Of a DNA stretch of 64,000 bases, positions 56,401 to 64,000 are shown piece by piece. Both the position numbers and the translations under genes were made by a program. A model generated the notes under the pieces. It made no database searches. It was not told where the DNA came from and worked only from the letters and a program-made list of their open reading frames with translations. The stretch comes from Melastoma dodecandrum (taxonomy: Eukaryota; Streptophyta; Magnoliopsida; Myrtales; Melastomataceae), in assembly GCA_029817715.1 (NCBI GenBank), contig JARUPY010000606.1:6820001-6884000 (forward strand). Direction: 5' to 3'. Position 1 is the stretch's first letter; the number at the start of each line of letters is the position of its first letter.

Positions 56401-57129
56401 AGTATCTTTCCTGAAGAACTAAAATGGCTCTTATGGTATCTCCTGCATAAGTACATAATGGCTCTTGAATTCCCCACCGAAGAACTACTCACTTATCTGG
56501 GACAATTGGGAGATCTCTATACTTTCACACCACACAGAAGGCCTCACTCTCACTTGGCTGAAGTATTATCGTGGTTTGCTCCACTAATACAGTGGAAGAT
56601 CTGGATTGAAGCTCACCAAAACAAATACTTCAAGTTCGGTGATATAACCCCATATTCAGTTTATCTTTTTCGCAGGTACTGGTATTTCGACTCAAGGCTA
56701 CAGACAATGGCATCCATCAACACAGTAGACGAATTCGCCAGTCTTCCCTTTTCTCTAGTATATGAAGCTCCACTCCATTCAGACAGAGAAATGGCCATCA
56801 CCGACAACGAATTTCTGAAGATCAGACTCTGTAAAGAAAACGGAGTTCCATACTTAGACCCAGACGTCGTACTTCAACACCAGATCCAGTTCACAGACCC
56901 GAACCATGTCCACATGCTTCAATGTGCGCTCCACCAGCACGAACATCACGATGACGGAGTATATTGGGAAGATATTGCACAAGACTTCCTAAACAAGGTG
57001 GACCTTGGCCCAAGCTCATCAGGCCCATCCGGCCCAAATCCAGAATCTTTATCAGCGAGTCACTCATCCACTCAAAAAAGAAGTTCAGAACACTTCCCCG
57101 ACAATCGAGGGAAGCGACCAAGAGAGTAG
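50458..57129 (+). CDS. pararetroviral polyprotein (MP-CP-PR-RT-RH), frame open
   Basis: 2,223 codons. Domains by rough residue: movement-protein-like core (90-260), acidic Asp/Ser patch (about 378-420), coiled-coil segment (about 560-640), Ser/Glu-rich linker (760-860), coat-protein-like region (900-1090), Lys/Arg-rich stretch then CCHC knuckle (CFICNKPDHFAKNC, 1166-1179), aspartic protease (FIDTGAAES, about 1314), reverse transcriptase with YIDD (about 1624), and RNase H starting LQTDAS (about 1769) and ending near 1890. About 330 further residues follow RNase H, ending in a Ser/Pro/basic tail; I do not recognise them. No stop or frameshift is seen, so this copy has decayed little. Start: ATG in a good context (ACCACCATGG), the first after the primer site. 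Confidence 0.92.
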   Translation: MDNTIHTSSTVMNAPITLESGLSIRTSTSDKLGGLYEITHKEEWEETKLPLLNPYAAFTRPSLNPIRSIRTLIRHPSSKVSEYVQASKFSQHPMWATHKEQFVSLQLPAEFPKQWIDRGYTHLHFGAIRLALTYHGRKGLPATARMAILDVRYREYQHACIGTVETTLNAGTVFVTLYPNFCMSLQDSNILNALQVQVQIAGPELDENSIEATLHYQMAYRVQNHALDLNVADNNGDALLIRSDYHNSQAPTCLYVPRQISRDDLLKLLPERWITNYERTQQKVKPIQSSETKFIRNKDGTVIIKFDRTHEKDAPTPSIFPTMFMMQPLPRRKKPDPLNRIIHSFDEQGQETYHFRDPATDHCYWDVCSSDICGCKDEHLSSDDEDTRRKKKSQRKPVDSDSDSDDDQDQRPFKDDETDAAPQIKTDYGAWQFLIDQAPRLRPKKKPSKVLPCYRNILKWQKKNPSSQIILGEATPTSCAQEAVKPISTSTPLEIMMMGRPGELNFPTQNEQTIDGIKYCSKIPIPTGVDAQGNPLRNSTAEHVLNWQSQNALAQNAGLNTICRKIDTVQELLTGTEARLSAKIDAHQDKNQAMLQSLHKRLENFEKGKYPSYFRSDPDDEIAKLKRQIKIIEDKQVDLNKQPDPASLLSFGRPQVIPQSYGLSLNPISKPFDILDFGNRTSSFMQVPSNAPPLYGQVGKKDPAEIREVIREQQKSSRRRNEIREGKRKAESSKPAERHQTPSPETQSSPSPQTQQLMIRGHQDSLDCPTRKWVTSTTLQSSPSLSENTSDGYYDNHDPIGSYFSQSPPFMPSQILMPNRYEESHTSESSSEETTSSSEESTSTGESEQVSDVTSETSSLVLTHVFMADREETETSTYRQEEVQSDESMEETPPRRTEGNTKFTFDDIPRHQWPQRIQDFLAWCIHKRVTVYNTSDILTDLTSNFHGTLQTWWNLFSEQDQIQMVNMTLPDFMNNLHLHLIGNPNDLLEEKRTEFFQRRCCSYKVQDLDKHFQRMLHLFLHLGGDNTYKPVFLSSIEPPISAMVEKSLISKNVRIAQLTVGQIQQEIISGVNELCQRKEIIQGFLNQDKRLDQVCRAKKNRYKIKCTTKDLCSCAPGPKPHKIKHGKKDSSKGKNFPKKSRRFPKKWKRFIRFKKKVGPQRKSTRCFICNKPDHFAKNCPRRGKGLMDQIEKCTQTSLRDDDLESLFSLEEFPTKKTVFCLEGEFSEPDTEEGIYTIRVHPEGQNLPVIPIRQVPSEESNNGIIIVTEYSDKEEPHKDDSLQQLPLIAASQMAPHIKVQVYFSKYHRPVTAIAFIDTGAAESMINPILVPPQFLIPYMKKFVAASSDVFHTTHKTKNLKIKLFHNCIIQSSLYVTDLPGRDIVLGWNILHKLPELMILSTGLKYHGNFKPYTSLTRMFSIEPAERMKQLFSSSFAESHEEFLQKCPHPLWKNSKFFVRLPFKQNEDINPTKASHSGMNPDDTKAAKKECASLLQQGLIEPTDSQWACEAFYVNKRSEQIRGKRRLVINYQPLNQFLQDDKFPVPRRTVLFSSLAKAKIFSKFDLKSGFWQLGIHPDDKWKTGFCIPDGHYQWTVLPFGLKTAPSLFQKAMIKIFEPILDSALVYIDDILLFSLDRPSHEKLLGQFAGLVQEHGIMLSERKMRLFKHSVEFLGMRLSNGQYHPGPHIAQELLKFPDLNLTKKQVQQFLGIVNYLRDFVPNISRYTSPLEAQLKKDSSPWGPAQTEAVKYLKTHLQMLPPLQILSDGVRILQTDASDQFWAAILLEEKNGKRQVCAYKSGRFNTAEQHYHSTMKEILAVKYGIKKFEFHLIGHHFIVESDMSSFPSMIKFTQKKIPNAQLLRLSEWFSQYTFTAKHIKGKTNVVADFLSRPFDISNPSLHEVPSLQAMIRTYVPKPLDMRRILPPEIIHYDNKEHVEEVLANAGLMVKRYLERIFSKYGRMMFPEQGLHPCYPFLRVISIEPMSIFPEELKWLLWYLLHKYIMALEFPTEELLTYLGQLGDLYTFTPHRRPHSHLAEVLSWFAPLIQWKIWIEAHQNKYFKFGDITPYSVYLFRRYWYFDSRLQTMASINTVDEFASLPFSLVYEAPLHSDREMAITDNEFLKIRLCKENGVPYLDPDVVLQHQIQFTDPNHVHMLQCALHQHEHHDDGVYWEDIAQDFLNKVDLGPSSSGPSGPNPESLSASHSSTQKRSSEHFPDNRGKRPRE

Positions 57130-57908
57130 CCGCCCACGAGGAATAAAGAAGATGCCTTAGCGATAAGGCCGGCACAAGCAGCCAATTAACTTTCCAAAAG
57201 CTGCAAGATTCCTCCGCAAATTTCGCCCCACTAATTTCGCTTTACAGCTTTTCGCATAGTGAAATCCTTGTAATATAAATAGACACTCCCACCAGAGGAG
57301 CAAGGCAGAGCAATTTACATCCAGAGCTATTACACAAGTAGTTTTCCACTATCCATGGCCGGCTAAGCTTTTCCTAAGGTGTTATCCAGTAGTGGTGATT
57401 CCCTAGATCGACGATCTCTCAAGAAACCCCCTCACCTTCGATAAACCCAAAAACATATGCAAAACCAGAAAACCCAAAAACATTCAAAAACCAGAAAACC
57501 CAAACTCATGACTCTATTGTCCAGCATTCATCGTATGCTTTATCTTACATTCATTTTATCACTCTTGTTTCCAGAGTTTTCCAGGTTCTGCTTTGTTTTA
57601 CTTATTTACCCTCTATCACCGTTGTTGATATTTGTGTTTGGTTAAAACTGGCAAACTTCTTACCTTTCTGTGTCCATGATATCTAATTCAGTATAATGGT
57701 ATGACCTGTTTAAGGAAAAGACTCTTCCTTGTGATAAGTACTGTGATTTTGGCTGCTTAAAACCCTGATTGTGAAATGGATGTTTGCAGTACCCTGTTAA
57801 CTCGGTAGAGTTCTCTCAGAACCGTAAAGCTATCGACTGCCATAAGGACCACTTGCCGTTATAGCCAGGAGGGCTGCCAGGCGCAGGTCGCGGCCACTGA
57901 TAGTAGGT
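57130..57908 (+). other. viral 3' region and first part of the leader
   Basis: The non-coding stretch between the polyprotein stop and the small ORF. It has AATAAA at 57,142, the putative promoter, then A/C-rich and T-rich leader sequence with AAAACCCAAAAACAT repeats (about 57,445-57,500). Short chance ORFs only. Confidence 0.55.
57274..57305 (+). promoter_or_regulatory. putative pregenomic-RNA promoter, + copy
   Basis: TATAAATA at 57,274, about 145 bp after the polyprotein stop, followed by CACTCCCACCAGAGGAGCAA. It lies upstream of the leader and the next primer-binding site, as the pregenomic promoter does in this family. The transcription start is not determinable by eye. Confidence 0.65.
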
Positions 57909-58283
57909 GTGATGAGACCTCCACTAGGAAGACAGCGTTTCCGCAAACCTCCCTTTCCCAACAGTAATGTCTTACGTAGCCACTTCCACAGCATTCGTCG
58001 ACAATATGACGAGCCACTCTGGAAAAAGAAGAAAACTCTTAAACATTTTACCCGTACCATCACTGCATTAGATGAGTACATAGACTATAAGGCCCGAAAC
58101 TGTGTACTTCACACAATTGAGGCCCAGCTTTCCTATTTCAACTGCATGGAACCAGGTGAGGAATGGATCTTCCTCAACCCTTGGGACTTATGTGGCGGAT
58201 GGATTTCCCTCCGCAACCATGTCCAGTATCGGCAGTATCTTGCTTGGTATATCAAGCAACATCTGTATCTATCTACTGCCTAA
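57909..58283 (+). CDS. small viral leader ORF, 124 codons, function unknown
   Basis: It lies between the putative promoter (57,274) and the primer-binding site (58,464), so it would be in the leader of the pregenomic RNA ahead of the polyprotein. Basic N-terminal third, then a Trp/Tyr/Cys-rich part (segments such as EWIFLNPWDLCGGW and YLAWYIKQHLYL). The inverted copy keeps the same sequence, but one inserted base in a C-run breaks the frame. I do not recognise a family. It could be a coding gene or an incidental long upstream ORF. Confidence 0.5.
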   Translation: MMRPPLGRQRFRKPPFPNSNVLRSHFHSIRRQYDEPLWKKKKTLKHFTRTITALDEYIDYKARNCVLHTIEAQLSYFNCMEPGEEWIFLNPWDLCGGWISLRNHVQYRQYLAWYIKQHLYLSTA

Positions 58284-58463
58284 TTTTATCCTTGTATTTT
58301 TCCGCTGCCTTATTTCCGACCTTGAGCAACTCTCGCGTTGTTCTGTTCTGGTGGTCGAAGCTTCTGTCTTTGTACAACTCTTCCTTTCTTTATCTGATTA
58401 GATGTCAGCTTCAGTGTCTTTCTATCCTTCTTTGCTTGAGTTCTCCCGTGACAGTCGTATTAT

Positions 58464-58476
58464 TGGTATCAGAGCC
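58464..58476 (+). other. viral tRNA-Met primer-binding site, 3' occurrence
   Basis: A second TGGTATCAGAGCC in the + orientation. It marks terminal redundancy of the + copy, which continues for about 40 bp to GAGAGATCTAGAC (as after 50,378) before the inverted junction. Confidence 0.92.
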
Positions 58477-58734
58477 TTTCCTTTCTTTTCTTCGAGGGGA
58501 GTGAGAGATCTAGACAGTAATACGACTGTCACAAGACAAAACAACTTAAGGATAGAAAAACACTGAAGCTGACATCTAATCAGATAAAGAAAGGAAGAGT
58601 TGTACAAAGACAGAAGCTTCGACCACCAGAACAGAACAACGCGAGAGTTGCTCAAGGTCGGAAATAAGGCAGCGGAAAAATACTAAAAGGATATCCGAGT
58701 CCTTTTAGCAGAACATTTAAAATTAGGCAGTGGA

Positions 58735-59085
58735 TAAATACAGATGTTGCTTGATATACCAAGCAAGATACTGCCGATACTGGACATGGTTGCGGAGGGA
58801 AATCCATCCGCCACATAAGTCCCAAGGGTTGAGGAAGATCCATTCCTCACCTGGTTCCATGCAGTTGAAATAGGAAAGCTGGGCCTCAATTGTGTGAAGT
58901 ACACAGTTTCGGGCCTTATAGTCTATGTACTCATCTAATGCAGTGATGGTACGGGTAAAATGTTTAAGAGTTTTCTTCTTCTTCCAGAGTGGCTCGTTAT
59001 ACTGTCGACGGATGCTGTGGAAGTGGCTACGTAAGACATCACTATTGGGAAAGGGGGGGTTTGCGGAAACGCTGTCTTCCTAGTG
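58735..59085 (-). pseudogene. viral leader ORF, frameshifted copy
   Basis: It corresponds to 57,909-58,283. A seven-base G run at 59,053-59,059 (six bases, with one substitution, in the other arm) shifts the frame near the N-terminus. The stop-proximal end is also altered by the extra bases at 58,681-58,712. Confidence 0.75.
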
Positions 59086-59744
59086 GAGGTCTCATCACAC
59101 CTACTATCAGTGGCCGCGACCTGCGCCTGGCAGCCCTCCTGGCTATAACGGCAAGTGGTCCTTATGGCAGTCGATAGCTTTACGGTTCTGAGAGAACCCT
59201 ACCGAGTTAACAGGGTACTGCAAACATCCATTTCACAATCAGGGTTTTAGGCAACCAAAATCACAGTACTCATAACAAGAGTTAGAGTTTGTCTGGGGAA
59301 GAGTCTTTTCTTTAAACAGGTCATACCATTATACTGAATTAGATAGACACAAAATAGCAAGATAAGAAGTTTGCCAGTTTTAACCAAGCACAAATATCAA
59401 CAAAGGTGATAAAGGATAAATAAATAAACTAAAGCAGAACCTGGAAAACTCTGGAAATAAGAGTGATAAAATAAATACAAAGTAAAGCATACGCTGGATG
59501 CTGGACAATAGAGACATGAGTTTTGGATTTTCTGGTTTTTGAATGTTTTTGGGTTTTCTGGTTTTGCATATGTTTTTGGGTTTATCGAAGGTGAGGGGGT
59601 TTCTTGAGAGATCGTCGATCTAGGGAATCACCACTACTGGATAACACCTTAGGAAAAGCTTAGCCGGCCATGGATAATGGAAAACTACTTGTGTAATAGC
59701 TCTGGATGTAAATTGCTCTGCCTTGCTCCTCTGGTGGGAGTGTC

Positions 59745-59752
59745 TATTTATA
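59745..59752 (-). promoter_or_regulatory. putative pregenomic-RNA promoter, inverted copy
   Basis: TATTTATA on the + strand (TATAAATA on -), at the position corresponding to 57,274. With the + copy promoter it faces the junction, so the two promoters converge on the palindrome centre. Confidence 0.6.
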
Positions 59753-59896
59753 TTACAAAGATTTCACTATGCGAAAAGCTGTAAAGCTAAATTAGTGGAG
59801 CGAAATTTGCGGAGGAATCTTGCAGCTTTTGGAAAGTTAATTGGCTGCTTGTGCCGGCCTTATCGCTAAGGCATCTTCTTTATTCCTCGTGGGCGG

Positions 59897-62800
59897 CTAC
59901 TCTCTTGGTCGCTTCCCTCGATTGTCGGGGAAGTGTTCTGAACTTCTTTTTTGAGTGGATGAGGGACCCGCTGATGAAGATTCTGGATTTGGGCCGGATG
60001 GGCCTGATGAGCTTGGGCCAAGGTCCACCTTGTTCAGGAAGTCTTGTGCAATATCTTCCCAATATACTCCGTCATCGTGATGTTCGTGTTGGTGGAGCGC
60101 ACATTGAAGCATGTAGACATGGTTCGGGTCTGTGAACTGGATTTGATGTTGGAGTACGACGTCTGGGTCTAAGTATGGAACTCCGTTTTCTTTACAGAGT
60201 CTGATCTTCAGAAATTCGTTGTCGGTGATGGCCATTTCTCTGTCTGAATGGAGTGGAGCTTCATGTACTAGAGAAAAGGGAAGACTGGCGAATTCGTCTA
60301 CTGTGTTGATGGATGCCATTGCCTGTAGCCTTTAGTCGAAATACCAGTACCTGCGAAAAAGATAAACTGAATATGGGGTTATATCACCGAACTTGAAGTA
60401 TTTGTCTTGGTGAGCTTCGATCCACATCTTCCACTGTATTAGTGGGGCAAACCACGATAGTACTTCAGCTAAGTGAGAGTGAGGCCTTCTGTGTGGTGTG
60501 AAAGTATAGAGATCTCCCAATTGTCCCAGATAAGTGAGTAGTTCTTCGGTGGGGAATTCAAGAGCCATTATGTACTTATGCAGGAGATACCATAAGAGCC
60601 ATTTTAGTTCTTCGGGAAAGATACTCATTGGCTCAATAGATATGACTCTGAGGAAAGGGTAGCAGGGATGTAGTCCTTGTTCTGGGAACATCATTTGTCC
60701 GTATTTGCTAAAAATCCTTTCCAGGTATCGTTTTACCATGAGGCCAGCATTGGCAAGGACTTCTTCCACGTGTTCCTTGTTATCATAGTGGATAATCTCT
60801 GGAGGAAGAATTCTCCTCATATCCAAAGGTTTAGGCACATAAGTGCGTATCATGGCCTGCAGGCTTGGAACTTCCTGTAGTGAAGGATTAGATATATCAA
60901 AGGGCCGGGAAAGAAAGTCAGCAACCACATTGGTTTTTCCTTTGATATGTTTAGCAGTGAAGTTGTACTGGGAGAACCATTCTGAGAGTCTGAGTAGCTG
61001 TGCATTCGGTATCTTCTTCTGTGTGAACTTAATCATAGATGGGAAAGAAGACATGTCACTTTCAACAATAAAATGATGGCCAATGAGGTGGAACTCAAAT
61101 TTTTTAATGCCATACTTGACCGCTAGAATTTCCTTCATTGTTGAGTGATAGTGTTGCTCAGCTGTATTAAATCTCCCAGACTTATAGGCACATACCTGCC
61201 GTTTACCATTCTTTTCTTCTAAGAGGATGGCGGCCCAAAATTGATCACTCGCATCTGTTTGGAGAATGCGGACTCCATCTGAAGGGATCTGTAAAGGGGG
61301 AAGCATCTGTAAATGGGTCTTTAGATACTTAACTGCTTCGGTTTGGGCTGGTCCCCAGGGTGATGAATCCTTCTTGAGTTGGGCCTCTAATGGACTGGTG
61401 TACCTGCTGATGTTAGGAACAAAATCTCTCAGGTAATTAACAATTCCCAAAAACTGTTGAACTTGTTTCTTTGTAAGATTCGTGTCTGGGAATTTTAATA
61501 ATTCTTGGGCTATATGAGGTCCAGGGTGATATTGTCCGTTAGATAGGCTCATTCCCAAGAATTCCACTGAATGTTCAAAGAGTCTCATCTTTTTCTCTGA
61601 GAGCATTATGCCATGTTCTTGTACAAGGCCTGCAAATTGTCCTAGCAGTTTCTCATGTGAAGGCCTGTCTGGGCTGAATAGCAGGATGTCATCAATATAG
61701 ACAAGTGCAGAGTCCAAGATTGGTTCAAAGATCTTTATCATAGCTTTCTGAAAAAGTGATGGGGCAGTTTTTAGTCCAAAGGGCAAAACTGTCCATTGGT
61801 AATGTCCATCTGGGATGCAAAATCCCGTTTTCCATTTATCATCAGGGTGTATGCCAAGTTGCCAAAAGCCACTTTTAAGGTCAAACTTTGAAAAGATTTT
61901 TGCTTTTGCAAGTGAAGAGAACAATACCGTTCGTCTTGGCACGGGAAACTTATCATCTTGTAGGAACTGATTTAGAGGCTGATAATTTATAACTAACCTC
62001 CGTTTTCCCCTGATCTGTTCGGAACACTTGTTTACGTAAAATGCTTCGCATGCCCACTGTGAGTCTGTTGGCTCAATTAATCCCTGCTGCAATAAGGAAG
62101 CACATTCTTTCTTAGCAGCTTTAGTATCATCAGGATTCATACCTGAATGACTAGCCTTTGTGGGATTAATGTCTTCATTCTGCTTGAATGGCAGCCGAAC
62201 AAAGAACTTTGAGTTCTTCCATAATGGATGAGGGCATTTCTGTAGAAACTCTTCATGACTTTCTGCAAAGGATGAGCTGAACAATTGTTTCATTCTTTCT
62301 GCAGGCTCAATGGAAAACATCCGGGTTAGTGATGTGTATGGCTTGAAATTTCCATGATATTTGAGGCCTGTAGACAAGATCATCAATTCTGGTAATTTAT
62401 GCAGAATGTTCCATCCAAGTACTATATCTCTCCCTGGAAGATCTGTGACATATAAGGAGGATTGGATAATGCAGTTGTGAAAAAGCTTTATCTTTAAATT
62501 CTTAGTCTTGTGAGTGGTATGGAACACGTCACTTGATGCAGCCACAAATTTCTTCATGTATGGAACCAGGAATTGTGGCGGTACAAGAATCGGGTTAATC
62601 ATGCTTTCTGCTGCTCCAGTGTCTATGAAAGCAATGGCAGTAACTGGTCTATGGTACTTGGAAAAATATACCTGGACCTTTATATGTGGTGCCATTTGAG
62701 AAGCAGCAATGAGTGGGAGTTGTTGGAGTGATTCGTTTTTATCAGGTTCTTCTTCATCAGAGTCCCCTGTAATAATGATGGTATCATTATTGGATTCTTC

Positions 62801-64000
62801 AGAAGGTACTTGCCTTATAGGAATGATGGGAAAGTTCTGTCCTTCTGGATGAACTCTGATGGTGTATATTCCTTCTTCAGTATCTGTTTCTGAAAATTCT
62901 CCTTCAAGACAAAAAACTGTCTTTTTAGTTGGGAATTCTTCTAAGGAGAAAAGAGATTCAAGATCATCATCCCGCAGGGATGTCTGGGTGCATTCTTCAA
63001 TTTGCGCCATTAAGCCTTTTCCCCTTCTGGGGCAGTTTTTTGCAAAGTGGTCAGGCTTATTACAAATGAAGCATCTGGTGGACTTCCTTTGTGGTCCAAC
63101 CTTCTTCTTGAACCTGAGAAATCTCTTCCACTTCTTTGGAAACCTGCGTGATTTTTTAGGAAACTTTTTTCCTTTGGAGGAGTCCTTCTTCTCATGTTTT
63201 GTCTTGTGGGGCATAGTTCCTGGAGCACAAGAGCACAAGTCTTTGGTGGTACACTTAATTTTGTACCTGTTTTTCTTGGCTCGGCAGACTTGGTCTAGAC
63301 GTTTGTCTTGATTCAGAAATCCTTGAATGATTTCTTTCCTCTGGCACAGTTCATTGACCCCAGAGATGATTTCTTGCTGAATCTGCCCGACTGTTAGTTG
63401 AGCAATCCTAACATTTTTGCTGATAAGACTTTTCTCAACCATAGCAGATATAGGTGGTTCTATCGAGGATAGAAATACAGGTTTGTATGTATTGTCTCCA
63501 CCTAAATGCAAGAATAGATGCAGCATTCTTTGGAAATGTTTATCCAAATCTTGTACCTTGTACGAGCAGCATCTTCGCTGGAAGAATTCTGTCCTTTTCT
63601 CTTCTAGGAGGTCATTTGGGTTGCCAATTAGATGAAGGTGGAGGTTGTTCATGAAATCTGGTAAAGTCATATTTACCATCTGGATTTGATCTTGTTCTGA
63701 GAACAGATTCCACCATGTCTGCAAGGTGCCATGAAAATTGGAGGTCAAGTCTGTAAGGATATCAGAGGTGTTATATACAGTTACCCTTTTGTGAATACAC
63801 CACGCAAGAAAATCTTGTATGCGCTGAGGCCATTGGTGTCGTGGTATGTCATCAAAGGTAAACTTGGTATTTCCCTCTGTTCTCCTAGGAGGAGTTTCCT
63901 CCATTGATTCATCTGACTGTACTTCCTCCTGTCTATAGGTACTGGTTTCTGTCTCCTCTCTGTCTGCCATGAATACATGGGTTAATACTAAGGATGAGGT
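59897..64000 (-). pseudogene. pararetroviral polyprotein, inverted copy, one nonsense codon, partial
   Basis: It covers the polyprotein from about residue 860 to the C-terminus: coat-protein-like region, CCHC knuckle, protease (DTGA), reverse transcriptase (YIDD), RNase H and the long C-terminal extension. The frame is open from the window edge to 60,332. A TAA stop at 60,329-60,331 lies in the C-terminal extension, about 145 codons before the normal end, and the same frame reopens behind it. The break is a single substitution relative to the + copy. Protease, RT and RNase H lie upstream of it. Confidence 0.88.

Larger units (their letters stand above)
50317..58516 (+). mobile_element. endogenous pararetrovirus (Caulimoviridae, petuvirus-like), + copy
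   Basis: One genome unit plus terminal redundancy. It has a primer-binding site for initiator tRNA-Met at 50,366 and again at 58,464 (8,098 bp apart), one long polyprotein, a TATA box at 57,274, and a leader with a small ORF. There is no integrase and there are no true LTRs, and the polyprotein starts with a movement-protein-like domain. This excludes a gypsy retrotransposon and fits the single-polyprotein organisation of petuviruses. The left boundary, about 50,284-50,318, lies in TA-rich sequence. The right end meets the inverted copy. An old or recent integrated copy in the host genome. Confidence 0.9.
58519..64000 (-). mobile_element. endogenous pararetrovirus, inverted copy, incomplete at window end
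   Basis: A reverse-complement copy of the same virus, very similar by eye to 52,995-58,463. Its 3' edge stops in ...GTCGTATTA, a base or two short of where the tRNA primer site would start. Relative to the + copy it has about 29 extra bases near 58,681-58,712, one extra base in the leader ORF and one in-frame stop in the polyprotein. The N-terminal movement-protein part lies outside the window. Confidence 0.9.

Noticed and set aside
58102..58504. Other ORFs overlapping the small viral leader ORF (99 and 113 codons)
   Set aside because: Overlapping frames in the same sequence with Ser/Leu-rich chance composition.
50317..58516. Interpretation as a Ty3/gypsy LTR retrotransposon
   Set aside because: No integrase, a movement-protein-like N-terminus, and terminal redundancy across the primer site in place of true LTRs. 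This is Caulimoviridae organisation.

Overview
This is a window of a flowering-plant nuclear genome. The evidence is spliced genes with GT-AG introns and plant-only families: SAUR, ROP GTPase-activating protein with a CRIB motif, trichome-birefringence-like acetyltransferase, plant VPS55, and Caulimoviridae-type endogenous virus. The gene set fits a eudicot, but I cannot name the species from sequence alone.

Layout. 1-2.5 kb: an internally deleted Ty1/copia element. 3-16 kb: an ordinary gene region with a CRIB-RopGAP (-), a SAUR gene (+), VPS55 (-), an F-box gene (-) and a TBL gene (-). 16.8-17.4 kb: a Ty3/gypsy remnant. 17.8-22.2 kb: a cassette of a USO1/golgin-like coiled-coil pseudogene (+), an intact short-chain dehydrogenase/reductase (SDR, -) and an intact two-exon 105-aa membrane/coiled-coil gene (+). 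23-31 kb: a tRNA-Leu relic, a copy of a promoter-like block from 8.6-9 kb, a SET-domain methyltransferase pseudogene (-), an unrecognised 280-aa gene (+) and a hAT element separating it from a truncated paralogue. 30.6-42.6 kb: duplicated fragments of the TBL/USO1/SDR cassette that have become an array of roughly 2.6 kb tandem units. Each unit carries a truncated SDR (-) head to head with an unrecognised proline-rich gene (+). A 2.8 kb LTR with a 5-bp target duplication interrupts unit 1, and SINEs sit in units 2 and 3. 42.8-46.4 kb: a SWI/SNF-type (CHR12/MINU-like) ATPase pseudogene (-) split by a 2.2 kb solo LTR that carries two minisatellites. 47-50.3 kb: a second copy of the USO1/SDR/105-aa cassette, cut off at 50.28 kb.

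The last 13.7 kb is the most striking part. Two closely similar copies of an endogenous pararetrovirus (Caulimoviridae, petuvirus-like single-polyprotein organisation) lie in opposite orientation and meet at about 58,517. The + copy is a little longer than one genome unit (8,098 bp between successive tRNA-Met primer sites) and its 2,223-codon polyprotein frame is open. The - copy runs off the window end, has one in-frame stop, and has a frameshift in a small leader ORF. The inverted junction falls at the minus-strand primer site, which suggests how the pair formed and predicts a long hairpin transcript.

Apart from the virus, the window is dominated by local duplication and decay. The same gene cassette appears in up to five states of truncation, and the mobile-element insertions give a relative order for those events.
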